NCBI GenBank assembly: GCA_903873135.1
Contig: CAIQNH010000045.1
Location: forward strand, 1-48,141
DNA: 48,141 nucleotides
Direction of reading: 5' to 3'
Source of the DNA: an uncultured Actinomycetes bacterium
Lineage (GTDB): Bacteria; Actinomycetota; Acidimicrobiia; Acidimicrobiales; Microtrichaceae
Part shown: one piece after another, positions 38,360 through 46,512 of the stretch
Numbering within the stretch: position 1 is the first letter of the stretch
Layout of the letters: each line of letters starts with the position of its first letter
Notes under the pieces: model-generated
Told to the model about the DNA's origin: nothing
What the model saw: the letters and a program-made list of their open reading frames with translations, nothing else
Databases searched by the model: none
Program-made: the position numbers and the translations under genes

Positions 38360-39739
38360 TCAGTCGAGCGCGTCGAGGAGGGCGTTCTCGACCACCTCGC
38401 TCAGCGCGGGGTGGCACCAGAGCTGCTCCCGGGCGAACCGGTCGGCCGGCACGGCGAACTGCATGGCTGCGGTCAACAACTGGACGAGGGTGGCCGCCTG
38501 CGGCCCGAGCACGTGTCCGCCCAGGATCCGCCGGTCCCCCGGGGAGACCAGCACCTTGGCGAACCCGGTGTCGTCCTCCAGTGCCCAGCCGAAGGCGACG
38601 CCGGCGTAGTCGCGACGACCGACCCGGTACGGCGTGCCGGAGGCGCGGAGGTCCTCCTCCCGGAGTCCGACCGCACCGACCTGGGGATCCGAGAACACGG
38701 CGTGCGGCACGGCCGACTCGTCGACGGCCCGCAGGTCGTCCGGGTGCAGCAGGTTGTGGGTGACGACGGTCGCCTCGTGGTTGGCGACGTGCTTGAGCTG
38801 GTGGGCGGACCGGACGTCGCCGATCGCCCAGACCCCCGGTTGGTCGGTGCGGAGGAACCGGTCGGTGACGACCAAGCCGTCGGGGGACGTCCTCACCGAG
38901 GTGTGCTCGAGTCCCAGCCGGTCGGAGTTGGGGACACGGCCGGTGCACACGAGCAGGGCGTCCCCGGACACGACGGTCGGCGTCGGGTTCCCGCTGGTGG
39001 ACGTGGTGGTGCACTCCAGCGCCACCTCACCCCCAGCGGATCGCACGGCGTCGACCCGGGTCGAGAGGTGGAGCTCCGCCCGCCGACCGAAGGCACTGGT
39101 GAACCGCTCCGACACCTCGTGGTCCTCGGCGCGGAGCAGACGCTCGCCCCGGGTCACCACGACGACCTCGGACCCGAGGGCAGCGAACACGTGGCCGAGC
39201 TCGGCAGCGATGTAGCCGCCACCGAGCACCAGGAGCCGTTCGGGGATCCGGTCGACACGCATGATCGTGTCGGAGGTGTGGAAGCCGGCGTCGGCGAGCC
39301 CGGGGAGGGGCGGCACGTACGGACGGGAACCGGTGGCCAGCACCACCCGTTCGGCCCGGACCTCGGTACCGCCGACGATGACGGTCCCGGAGGCGGTGAA
39401 CTCCGCGTGTCCCTCGAGGAGGACGACGTCGTCCTGGCCGGCCCGGTAGGCGCGTCCGCCGGCGCTGATCGGGTCGATTCGACCCGCGACCCGGTCACGG
39501 ATGGCCGGCCAGTCGACGGTGGGGGAGGGCAGGTGCACGCCGAGGCGGGAGGCGTCCGCCGCCTCGACCACCCGGTCGGCGGGCAGGACGAGCATCTTCG
39601 ACGGGATGCAGCCGACGTTCAGGCAGGTGCCGCCGAACGTGCCCTGCTCCGCGATCCCGATCCGCCAGCCGTCGAGGTCCGGACCCGGGATGGTGTTGCC
39701 CGAGCCGCTCCCGACGATCAGCAGGTCCAGTTCCTCCAC
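38360..39739 (-). CDS. mtr: Mycothione reductase
   Basis: A 459-residue FAD/NAD(P)-disulfide oxidoreductase, the same length as M. tuberculosis mycothione reductase. The FAD motif GSGSGNTIPG and the redox pair CLNVGC (Cys39, Cys44) are at the positions known for that enzyme, and the C-terminal HPALSEVVE supplies His443 and Glu448 as the acid/base pair. It keeps mycothiol, the actinobacterial thiol, reduced at the expense of NADPH. A longer upstream frame exists, but GTG 39739 gives the family start and has a TACCGT -10 six nt upstream. It diverges from the acyl-CoA dehydrogenase pair. Confidence 0.93.
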   Translation of the reverse strand: MEELDLLIVGSGSGNTIPGPDLDGWRIGIAEQGTFGGTCLNVGCIPSKMLVLPADRVVEAADASRLGVHLPSPTVDWPAIRDRVAGRIDPISAGGRAYRAGQDDVVLLEGHAEFTASGTVIVGGTEVRAERVVLATGSRPYVPPLPGLADAGFHTSDTIMRVDRIPERLLVLGGGYIAAELGHVFAALGSEVVVVTRGERLLRAEDHEVSERFTSAFGRRAELHLSTRVDAVRSAGGEVALECTTTSTSGNPTPTVVSGDALLVCTGRVPNSDRLGLEHTSVRTSPDGLVVTDRFLRTDQPGVWAIGDVRSAHQLKHVANHEATVVTHNLLHPDDLRAVDESAVPHAVFSDPQVGAVGLREEDLRASGTPYRVGRRDYAGVAFGWALEDDTGFAKVLVSPGDRRILGGHVLGPQAATLVQLLTAAMQFAVPADRFAREQLWCHPALSEVVENALLDALD

Positions 39740-39745
39740 GGCGAC

Positions 39746-39751
39746 ACGGTA
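39746..39751 (-). promoter_or_regulatory. Leaderless -10 (TACCGT) for mtr
   Basis: TACCGT on the minus strand ends 6 nt before the GTG at 39739. Confidence 0.6.
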
Positions 39752-39845
39752 CGTGGTCGCCGCTCGCCGTCCCACGGTCGCCGCCACGCTCACCGTCGGA
39801 CGCCCCCGTCGCCACCACGACCGGGGAGCTGGGACTGGAACGCGT

Positions 39846-39851
39846 TACAGT
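39846..39851 (+). promoter_or_regulatory. -10 element (TACAGT) for the acyl-CoA dehydrogenase pair
   Basis: TACAGT would start transcription near 39858, giving a leader of about 24 nt with GAGGAGG before the GTG. This is a leadered promoter, unlike most others here. Confidence 0.55.
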
Positions 39852-39881
39852 CCGCGGGAGGGCCCGACGAGGAGGTTCGTG

Positions 39882-41060
39882 GTGCACATCGCCTACACCG
39901 ACGCCCAGCAGCAGCTGCGTGACGAGCTCCGTGACTACTACGCCACGTTGCTCACCGACGAAGTCCGCCACGACCTGCTCCACGAGCACGGCGTCGGCCC
40001 CGTCACCCGGCAGGTGGTCAAGCAGATGGCGGCCGACGGGTGGCTCGGCATCGGCTGGCCGGTGGAGTACGGCGGCCAGGGCCGCAGTCAGCTCGACCAG
40101 TTCATCTTCTTCGACGAGTCGATGCGGCTCGGCGCGCCGGTCCCGATGCTGACGATCAACACGGTCGGCCCGACGATCATGGAGTTCGGCACCGACGCCC
40201 AGAAGGAGTTCTTCCTGCCCAAGATCCTGGCGGGGGAGATCCACTTCTGCATCGGCTACTCCGAGCCCGAGGCCGGGACCGACCTCGCCTCGCTGCGCAC
40301 CAAGGCCGTCCGGGACGGCGACGAGTACGTGATCAACGGCCAGAAGATGTGGACGTCGCTCGCCTCGGACGCGGACTACTGCTGGCTCGCCGTGCGCACC
40401 GATCCGGAGGCTCCCAAGCACAAGGGGATCTCGATCATCGTCGTCGACATGCAGGCACCCGGGATCAGCGTCGAGCCGCTCCACCTGCTGTCGACCCACG
40501 ACATCAACGCCACCTACTACGACGACGTACGGGCACCTGCGGAGTGGCTCGTCGGCGGTGAGAACAACGGGTGGACCCTGATCGTGAACCAGCTCAACCA
40601 CGAGCGGGTCACGCTCTGTTCGCCCGGGCTGCTGCAGCAGAGCTACGACGAGGTCCGCACGTGGGCGGCCGAGACCCGGCGGGCCGACGGATCCCGAGTG
40701 CTCGACGCCGAGTGGGTGCAGGTGAACCTGGCCCGGGTGCGTGCCGGCCTGGAGTTCCTGCGACTCATCAACTGGAAGGTCGCCTGGACGGCGACGGAGG
40801 GGCACCTCGACGTGGCCGACGCGTCGACGATCAAGGCCTTCGGCACCGAGTTCTACCTGGAGGCGTTCCGACTCCTCATGGAGATCCTCGGTCCGGCCGC
40901 CTACCTCGACGGGTCGTCGCCCGGCAGCGTGCTGCGGGGACGCCTCGAGATGAACTACCGGAGCCTCCTGATCCTCACGTTCGGGGGCGGGACCAACGAG
41001 ATCCAGCGGGACCTGATCGGCATGTTCGGTCTCGGCCTCCCGCGGGCACTGCGCAGCTGA
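39882..41060 (+). CDS. Acyl-CoA dehydrogenase, subunit 1 of a pair
   Basis: A 392-residue flavin-dependent acyl-CoA dehydrogenase. It shows the N-terminal helical domain, the FAD-contact strand CIGYSEPEAGTDLASLRTKA (the SEP-GTD signature) and the C-terminal helical domain ending LTFGGGTNEIQRDLIG. The residue just before Gly-Thr in that last motif, where many family members have the catalytic Glu, is Gly, so the base must come from elsewhere or from the partner. GTG 39882 is chosen over GTG 39879 because GGAGG (39871-39875) is then 6 nt away. The second subunit gene follows after 10 nt. Confidence 0.9.
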   Translation: MHIAYTDAQQQLRDELRDYYATLLTDEVRHDLLHEHGVGPVTRQVVKQMAADGWLGIGWPVEYGGQGRSQLDQFIFFDESMRLGAPVPMLTINTVGPTIMEFGTDAQKEFFLPKILAGEIHFCIGYSEPEAGTDLASLRTKAVRDGDEYVINGQKMWTSLASDADYCWLAVRTDPEAPKHKGISIIVVDMQAPGISVEPLHLLSTHDINATYYDDVRAPAEWLVGGENNGWTLIVNQLNHERVTLCSPGLLQQSYDEVRTWAAETRRADGSRVLDAEWVQVNLARVRAGLEFLRLINWKVAWTATEGHLDVADASTIKAFGTEFYLEAFRLLMEILGPAAYLDGSSPGSVLRGRLEMNYRSLLILTFGGGTNEIQRDLIGMFGLGLPRALRS

Positions 41061-41070
41061 GGAGCGGACG

Positions 41071-42177
41071 ATGGACTTCACCCACGACGAGGAGGCCCAG
41101 GCCGTCACCGACCTGGCCGCACAGGTGCTGGGCGACCGGGCCACCCACGAGGCGCTGCGGGAGCTGGAGCGGGCGGAGGGCCCCCGGCACGACGCGGGCC
41201 TCTGGGCCGCGCTGGCCGAGACCGGGATCCTCGGGGCGTTCGTGCCCGAGAGCGCCGGGGGAGCGGGGCTCGACCTGCTGGCGCTGGGCGCCGTGCTCGA
41301 GCAGGCCGGTCGCACCACGGCACCGGTACCCCTGTGGGAGACGCTCGGTCTGGGCGTCCCCGCCGTGGCGGAGTTCGCTCCGGCGGCCCTGCGCGACGAG
41401 CTGCTCGCCGGGGTGGCGGCGGGCTCGACGATCCTCACCGCTGCGTGGCACGAGCAGGGGAGCGATCCGCTCGCACCCACGACGGTCGCCACCCGGACGG
41501 GTGACGGCTGGTCGGTGACCGGGACCAAGGTCTGCGTGCCGGCTGGTCTGGTGGCCGACGTGGTGCTGGTTCCCGCGGCCGTGGAGGACGGTTCCGTGGC
41601 GCTCCTCGCCGTGCGTCGTGGTGGCGAGGGCGTGGCCGTGGAGCCCATCCGCACCACGCTCGGCGACCCCCAGGCAGCGATCCTGCTCGCCGACGCCCCC
41701 GCCGAGCTCGTCGCCGAGGGCCACGAGTCGCTCCGCTGGGCCTACGAGCGGGCCGTGGCGACGCAGTGCGCCGTGATGCTCGGTGCGTGTTCGCAGGCGC
41801 TCGACCTGACGGCCACCTACACCAAGGAGCGCAAGCAGTTCGACGTACCGATCGCCTCGTTCCAGGCGGTGGCGCACCGAGCCGCAGACGCCTACATGGA
41901 CACCGAGGCGATCCGGCTGACGACCTGGCAGGCGCTCTGGCGGTTGGGCGAGGGGCTCGAGGCCTCCGAGTACGTGGCCGTGGCCAAGTTCTGGGCCGCC
42001 TGGGGCGGGCAGCGGGTCGTGCACGCCGCCCAGCACCTGCACGGTGGCGTCGGCGTGGATCGCGACTACCCGCTCCACCGGAGCTTCCTGCTCGCGAAGG
42101 AGCTCGAGCTGCAGCTCGGCGGGGCCACGCAGCAGCTCGGTGAGCTGGGCCGGCTCATCGCCGACTCGTCGGGCTGA
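41071..42177 (+). CDS. Acyl-CoA dehydrogenase, subunit 2 of a pair
   Basis: A 368-residue acyl-CoA-dehydrogenase-like protein, more divergent than its partner. The N-terminal domain has GILGAFVPESAGGAGLDLL, the C-terminal domain has ATYTKERKQFDVPIASFQAV (the RxQFG-like helix) and HLHGGVGVDRDYPLHRSF. The middle beta domain lacks the clear SEP-GTD flavin signature. Adjacent pairs of this type form alpha2beta2 heteromers in actinobacteria (for example the ChsE enzymes of cholesterol side-chain breakdown), with one active site shared between subunits. The pathway here is unknown. ATG with GAGGAG upstream. Confidence 0.88.
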   Translation: MDFTHDEEAQAVTDLAAQVLGDRATHEALRELERAEGPRHDAGLWAALAETGILGAFVPESAGGAGLDLLALGAVLEQAGRTTAPVPLWETLGLGVPAVAEFAPAALRDELLAGVAAGSTILTAAWHEQGSDPLAPTTVATRTGDGWSVTGTKVCVPAGLVADVVLVPAAVEDGSVALLAVRRGGEGVAVEPIRTTLGDPQAAILLADAPAELVAEGHESLRWAYERAVATQCAVMLGACSQALDLTATYTKERKQFDVPIASFQAVAHRAADAYMDTEAIRLTTWQALWRLGEGLEASEYVAVAKFWAAWGGQRVVHAAQHLHGGVGVDRDYPLHRSFLLAKELELQLGGATQQLGELGRLIADSSG

Positions 42178-42190
42178 ACCCGCACCGGCG

Positions 42191-42205
42191 GGGGAGTCGC
42201 TCCCC
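42191..42205. terminator. Candidate bidirectional hairpin terminator
   Basis: GGGGAG-TCG-CTCCCC is a perfect 6-bp stem with a 3-nt loop, between the end of the acyl-CoA dehydrogenase gene and the end of the lipoprotein gene on the opposite strand. Confidence 0.5.
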
Positions 42206-42844
42206 TCAGCTGCGGACGTAGGTCTGCGTGATCGGCCCGGCCGAGGCGAGGAGGTCGCCGGACGGGGAGCACTCGAGCGTGGCCCCCGGACCGTAGGGAG
42301 CCAGCCCCTGGGCGAGCTGCGTGAACTCGGGTCCCGAGATGGTGATCGGGTCGCCTCCCTCGAGGGCCACGGTCTGCTGGCCGGTGATCCCGGACGCGTC
42401 GACGTCGCTCAACGTGAAGGTGCCGTCGGCGCCCTCCACGAGGGTGGCCGTGATCGTCCCGGACGCCTCGATCGAGAACGTGCCGCCGCTGGCCGTCCCG
42501 GTGGCGGTCACGTAGTCGTCGAAGGACAGCTCGACCCGGTCGTCGGCGTCGATCCGCAGGACCGTCCCGGTGCCGCCGGAGCTGATCTGGAACGGGAGCC
42601 CGGACCCGGGATCCTGCAGCACGTAGGTGCCCTGCGGGCAACCACCGCCGTCGGGCCCGCCGGGTTCGGTGGTCGTCGACGAGGTGCTGGTGGTCGACGA
42701 CGACGCCCCTGCTGACGGCGCACCGCCCGCAGCGGCCACGGTGGTCGTCGTCGACGTCGACCCCTGGTCGTCACCCCCGCAGGCGGCGATCGACAGGACG
42801 GCCAGGACGCCGATGATGGACAGGGTCAGCTCGTGGTTCCTCAC
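42206..42844 (-). CDS. Putative lipoprotein
   Basis: A 212-residue exported protein. A hydrophobic N-terminus ends in the lipobox LSIAAC-G, so it should be lipid-anchored at about Cys22. A Ser/Thr/Gly-rich linker (about 23-60) precedes a beta-rich domain with repeated strand-turn segments (FQISSGGTGTVLRID, FDDYVTATGTASGG, ATLVEGADGTFTL). Two cysteines (in GGGCPQG and TLECSPSG) may form a disulfide. GTG 42844 is favoured over 42853 by the -10 spacing. It has no recognised family; a binding or cell-wall role is possible. Confidence 0.75.
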   Translation of the reverse strand: MRNHELTLSIIGVLAVLSIAACGGDDQGSTSTTTTVAAAGGAPSAGASSSTTSTSSTTTEPGGPDGGGCPQGTYVLQDPGSGLPFQISSGGTGTVLRIDADDRVELSFDDYVTATGTASGGTFSIEASGTITATLVEGADGTFTLSDVDASGITGQQTVALEGGDPITISGPEFTQLAQGLAPYGPGATLECSPSGDLLASAGPITQTYVRS

Positions 42845-42851
42845 GGGCTGC

Positions 42852-42857
42852 ACGCTA
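42852..42857 (-). promoter_or_regulatory. Leaderless -10 (TAGCGT) for the lipoprotein gene
   Basis: TAGCGT on the minus strand ends 7 nt before GTG 42844. The remaining gap up to 43002 shows nothing I can identify. Confidence 0.5.
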
Positions 42858-43002
42858 TCGGGGTCAGGTCCGGTTCAGTTGCGCCGGAAAGTGTGATTAT
42901 GTCCGTTTCGGCTCCAGGTCCCGGTGGCGCACCCCACCCGGCCGTTGCGGGAAACCCGGTGCCCCGATCGCCCGACTCACGCACCGGCCGACCACGGACG
43001 GT

Positions 43003-43386
43003 TCACGGCGTGTCGTCCTCCCGTTCGCCCCGCACGACGGAGCTCAGGTCCCGTGCGAGCGTCCGGAGTCGCTCCAGCAGCTCCTCGACGCCGGCCTCGT
43101 CGAGCTCGGACACGGGGCCGACACCTCGGGGCTCCAGGACGTCCTCCATGGCCCTCGTCAGCACCGACACCTCGTCCAGGGCCCGTGACTGCTCCCTGAT
43201 CCGGTCACCGGCCCAGTCGAGCGCCACGGTGGTCTGACGGGCCTCGTAGGCCCGCTGGCGGCAGCTCCGCCTGCAGTACGACCGTGGGCGTCCGGGGCCC
43301 TCGACCGGCTCCAGGAGACGTCGGCACCACCCGCACCGGACGCGTGTCGCCGGTTCGGGCGCCGCCGAACCCGGGAGTTTCGTCAC
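43003..43386 (-). CDS. Small zinc-finger protein with helical C-terminus
   Basis: A 127-residue protein. Residues 17-45 hold CGWC and, 20 residues later, CRRSC followed by RQRAYEAR, a compact Cys4 zinc finger of the kind seen in small actinobacterial proteins with a basic helix. Residues 50-120 are helical and charged, probably a coiled coil or dimer interface. It may bind DNA, RNA or a protein. GTG start with TAGTAT six nt upstream (leaderless). The start codon lies within a 10-bp palindrome. Confidence 0.65.
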   Translation of the reverse strand: MTKLPGSAAPEPATRVRCGWCRRLLEPVEGPGRPRSYCRRSCRQRAYEARQTTVALDWAGDRIREQSRALDEVSVLTRAMEDVLEPRGVGPVSELDEAGVEELLERLRTLARDLSSVVRGEREDDTP

Positions 43387-43398
43387 GTGACGATACTA
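43383..43398 (-). promoter_or_regulatory. Leaderless promoter (TAGTAT) with GTCACGTGAC palindrome
   Basis: TAGTAT (43393-43398, minus strand) ends 6 nt before the GTG at 43386. The 10-bp palindrome GTCACGTGAC (43383-43392) fills the start site and start codon, a good place for a repressor. Confidence 0.45.
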
Positions 43399-43538
43399 GG
43401 CCCGGTGACGCGACGTTCGTGGGATCGTCACCGAATCGGTCCTTTACATCCGGCTCCGGCGGGTGTCCCATGCAGGGAGCGACCGCGTCCCCGTCGGTTC
43501 CGGCGGCGTCACGGACGCTCCGAGCGAGAGGAGACGCC

Positions 43539-43856
43539 ATGTCCAGCCGTCACCGTCGTCGGGAGTCCTCGGTGCTGCCCGAGGACCGTCCGACCCGCAA
43601 GGCCGAGCACCGTCGGGTGCGTCGCAACGTCCACCAGGCGCTCCACGTGGCGTCGCTGGCCGACGACACCGACGACCTCGTCCTCGACCTCCCCCACCCC
43701 ACCCACGGGTACCGGGACGACCACGAGGCGCCCGCCCCGCACCGCGAGGCCGCCCCGGCGCGGGTCCTGCGCCACTGGAAGCAGCCCTTCTGGAAGCGGC
43801 GCAGCCTCGAGCGTCGCCACCGCGCCGCCGCGTGGAGCAACCCCGGGGCGGCCTGA
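43539..43856 (+). CDS. Small basic hypothetical protein
   Basis: A 105-residue, strongly basic protein rich in Arg and His. The middle part (ALHVASLADDTDDLVLDLP) is acidic and the end (RHWKQPFWKRRSLERRHR) is basic and aromatic. ATG follows AGAGGAGA at 43526-43533, which supports translation. No domain or relative is recognised. The 152 nt upstream, shared with the divergent zinc-finger gene, contain only a weak TTTACAT that might serve as a -10. Confidence 0.5.
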   Translation: MSSRHRRRESSVLPEDRPTRKAEHRRVRRNVHQALHVASLADDTDDLVLDLPHPTHGYRDDHEAPAPHREAAPARVLRHWKQPFWKRRSLERRHRAAAWSNPGAA

Positions 43857-43910
43857 GCGTCCACCCAGCACCCGTCCGGTCGAGCCACCCCCCGGCCTCC
43901 GCTCCCCCGG

Positions 43911-43916
43911 TACGGT
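43911..43916 (+). promoter_or_regulatory. Leaderless -10 (TACGGT) for the Gly/Ala-rich protein gene
   Basis: TACGGT ends 6 nt before the GTG at 43923. Confidence 0.55.
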
Positions 43917-43922
43917 GAGCCC

Positions 43923-44714
43923 GTGGCACCCGGCATGGACGCCAGTGGACTCCCCGAGGCAGTCGAACGACTCGTCGCGCAGCGCCACGGTGCCGCCGTC
44001 GAGGCGGTGGCGCGACTCCGGGAGGAGCACCCCGACGCCGGGCCCGACGAGCTGGCCGACCTCCTGATCCGTCGTTGCGTGCGCGACATGGCCCTGGGCG
44101 GCGCCGTCACCGGAGGAGCCGCGGCCTCGCCCGTCGCCGGAGTGGCCGTCGCCGCGGCGACCGCCGGCGCCGACGCCACGTGGAGCGTCGGACGGCTCGG
44201 CGAGATGGTCGTCGGCATGGGGATCATCTACGGACACGACGAGGCCACCCGCCGGGAGCGGGCGGTCTGGGTCGCCGCCGCCCTCGGACTCACCGAGGGG
44301 GCGGCCATCGGGGTGACGGGGCTCGCCGCTCGGTTCGGGGCCCGCAGCGGTGCCCGACTCCTCGCACGCGTGCCGACGGCCGCTGCCGGTGCCGCCACCG
44401 CGGGCCGCTTCGCCCGGGCCGGTGCCACCGTGGCCAAGGTCGCCGGTGGGAAGGGGCCCTGGAGTCTGGCCGCCCTCCTCCCCTACGGGATCGGTGCGGG
44501 CATCGGCGCCGCGGGCAACGCTGCACTGGCCCAGACCGTCGGTCGCTCCGCCAAGCAGTACTTCACGAGTCTGGGGCCTCCGGCCGACCCGCCCGGTGGC
44601 ACGGTCTGGGTCGACGACGAGGTGATCGACGTGGAGGTGGTCGAGGAGATCATCCTCGACGCCGAGATCGTCGACGAACGTCCACCCGGGTCCGAGGGGC
44701 GCAGCGTCAGTTGA
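43923..44714 (+). CDS. EcsC-like membrane-associated protein
   Basis: A 263-residue protein with a helical N-terminus (about 1-55), then several Gly/Ala-rich hydrophobic helices with GxxxG-type packing (about 56-75, 120-140 and 180-205), and a very acidic C-terminal tail (VIDVEVVEEIILDAEIVDE). This layout resembles EcsC-family proteins, which are widespread and of unknown function. Glycine-rich helices suggest membrane insertion or tight helical bundles. The last 8 nt overlap the 3' end of the convergent yqgE gene. Confidence 0.55.
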   Translation: MAPGMDASGLPEAVERLVAQRHGAAVEAVARLREEHPDAGPDELADLLIRRCVRDMALGGAVTGGAAASPVAGVAVAAATAGADATWSVGRLGEMVVGMGIIYGHDEATRRERAVWVAAALGLTEGAAIGVTGLAARFGARSGARLLARVPTAAAGAATAGRFARAGATVAKVAGGKGPWSLAALLPYGIGAGIGAAGNAALAQTVGRSAKQYFTSLGPPADPPGGTVWVDDEVIDVEVVEEIILDAEIVDERPPGSEGRSVS

Positions 44715-45270
44715 GGTTCGGGTCCTCCGGGTAGAGGGCCACCGCTCCCAGTCGTCCTCCCTGCCGGCGCAGCACCCGGCGCCACAGCTCACCCGGCTCG
44801 GCGCACAGCACGTCGTCGGGGCCCGCGTCGACCACGAACCAGACCCCGGCGGCGATCTCGGCGTCGAGCTGCCCGGGAGACCACCCGGAGTACCCGGTGA
44901 ACAGCCGGAGCCCGTCCACACCCTCGACCTCGCCGTCGACGAGCCGTTCGATGTCGACCAGCACCACGGGCCCGGTGAGGGCCACGGCGTGGCGCAGCTC
45001 ACCCACGGCCGAGCGACGCCCGAGGGACAGCACCGCGCCGGGTGCGACCGGTCCGCCGGCGAAGCACACCGCCGGCTCGATCACGGGGATCCCCAGGTCG
45101 GGCAGGTGCTCGAGCACCTCGGAGTCCGCCGGCTGGTTCACCACCAGGCCGAGCGCGCCGTCGTCGTTGTGCTCCACCACGAACACCACGGACTGCTCGA
45201 AGTTCGGGTCGCCCAGGTCGGGGACCGAGACCAGCAGGCGGTGGGTCGCCCGTTGGTCGGCGTCGTCCAC
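44707..45270 (-). CDS. YqgE/AlgH family protein (DUF179)
   Basis: A 187-residue protein matching YqgE/AlgH over its length: LLVSVPDLGDPNFEQSVVFV at the start, then EHNDDGALGLVVNQP and FTGYSGWSPGQLDAEI later, all signature segments of the family. The biochemical role is not settled; AlgH was first linked to alginate control in Pseudomonas. The GTG lies 6 nt after the stop of the amidohydrolase gene on the same strand, so the two are likely co-transcribed. Confidence 0.9.
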   Translation of the reverse strand: MDDADQRATHRLLVSVPDLGDPNFEQSVVFVVEHNDDGALGLVVNQPADSEVLEHLPDLGIPVIEPAVCFAGGPVAPGAVLSLGRRSAVGELRHAVALTGPVVLVDIERLVDGEVEGVDGLRLFTGYSGWSPGQLDAEIAAGVWFVVDAGPDDVLCAEPGELWRRVLRRQGGRLGAVALYPEDPNLN

Positions 45271-45276
45271 GCGCCC

Positions 45277-46512
45277 TCAGTCCAGGTCGAGCGACAGCAT
45301 GCGGATGGCGTTCCCGCGGATGATCTTGTAGCGGTCCTCGACCGAGAGGTGGCCGAGCAGGTCCCGGGCGACCTGCGCCGAGTTCGGCCAGGTGGAGTCC
45401 GTGTGCGGGTAGTCCGTCTCGAAGGTCACGTTGTCGACACCGACGCGGTGCAGACTCTCGACTCCGTGTCGGTCCCGGAAGAAGCAGCCGTAGACCTGCC
45501 GGAAGTAGTACGACGAGGGGGGCTCCGGGATGGCCTCGGCCACCCCGCCCCAGGCCCGGTGCTCCTGCCACACGTCGTCGGCGCGCTCGAGGATGTACGG
45601 CAGCCAACCGATCTGACCCTCGGAGTAGGCGAGCCTGAGCTCGGGGAACCGCACGAGGACCCCGGAGAACAGGTAGTCCGACAGCGAGGCCATGGCGTTG
45701 TTGAAGCTCAGGGTCGCCTGGACCGCAGGCGGTGCGTCGGGCGAGGTGGAGGGCATGCGCGAGGAGCTGCCGATGTGCATGCACACCACCGTCGCGGTCT
45801 CGGCACACGCAGCGAAGAACGGGTCCCAGTGCCCCGTGTGGATGCTCGGCAGTCCCAGGTGGGCCACCACCTCGGAGAAGCACACCGCGTGGCACCCGCG
45901 GGCCGAGTTGCGTCGCACCTCGGCAGCGGCGAGCTCCGGGTCCCAGAGCGGGACGATGATGAGCGGAACGAGGTGGCCGTCGGAGTCGCCGCACCACTCC
46001 TCGACCATGTAGTCGTTGTACGCACGCACGCAGGCCTCGGCCAGCTCCCGGTCGGAGGCCTCGAGGAAGGTCTGTCCGCAGAACCTCGGGAAGGTCGGGA
46101 ACGACAGGGACACCTCGACGTGGTTGGCCAGCATGTCGGCCACCCGCGCCACCGGGTCGTAGCAGCCGGGACGCATCTCGTCGTAGGTGATCGGGCTGAG
46201 CGTCATGTCGTCCCGGTCGAAGCCGACCGCTGCGACGTGGCGCTTGTGCGGCACCAGGAGGTCCTCGTAGACCCAGCAGTCGGCGGGCGGAGCGTCGTCG
46301 TCGAAGGCGATCTGGTACGTGGTGCCCCCGGTGAACTGGAGATCGGCGATCCCGTGGCGCTCGACCCGCGGACCGCGGTCGCGGAACCGCGCCGGCAACC
46401 AGCGCTCCCAGAGGTCCGGCGGCTCGACGATGTGGTCGTCGACGCTCACGATCATGGGCAGGTCCACCTGGGCTGCGTCGCCCGGCGCCTCCGGCGCCAC
46501 GTCGGTGCTCAC
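45277..46512 (-). CDS. Metal-dependent amidohydrolase (amidohydrolase-2 family)
   Basis: A 411-residue TIM-barrel enzyme of the amidohydrolase-2/ACMSD-like group. The first metal motif is SVDDHIVEPPDLWERWLP (Asp26-x-His27 region); later motifs include HTGHWDPFFAACAET, MHIGSSSRMP and FETDYPHTDSTWP with the catalytic Asp. Such enzymes hydrolyse or decarboxylate small aromatic or cyclic acids, and are frequent in Acidimicrobiia and mycobacteria. The GTG overlaps the stop of the SnoaL-like gene (GTGA); the much longer open frame upstream is not used. The two probably serve one degradation step. Confidence 0.88.
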   Translation of the reverse strand: MSTDVAPEAPGDAAQVDLPMIVSVDDHIVEPPDLWERWLPARFRDRGPRVERHGIADLQFTGGTTYQIAFDDDAPPADCWVYEDLLVPHKRHVAAVGFDRDDMTLSPITYDEMRPGCYDPVARVADMLANHVEVSLSFPTFPRFCGQTFLEASDRELAEACVRAYNDYMVEEWCGDSDGHLVPLIIVPLWDPELAAAEVRRNSARGCHAVCFSEVVAHLGLPSIHTGHWDPFFAACAETATVVCMHIGSSSRMPSTSPDAPPAVQATLSFNNAMASLSDYLFSGVLVRFPELRLAYSEGQIGWLPYILERADDVWQEHRAWGGVAEAIPEPPSSYYFRQVYGCFFRDRHGVESLHRVGVDNVTFETDYPHTDSTWPNSAQVARDLLGHLSVEDRYKIIRGNAIRMLSLDLD

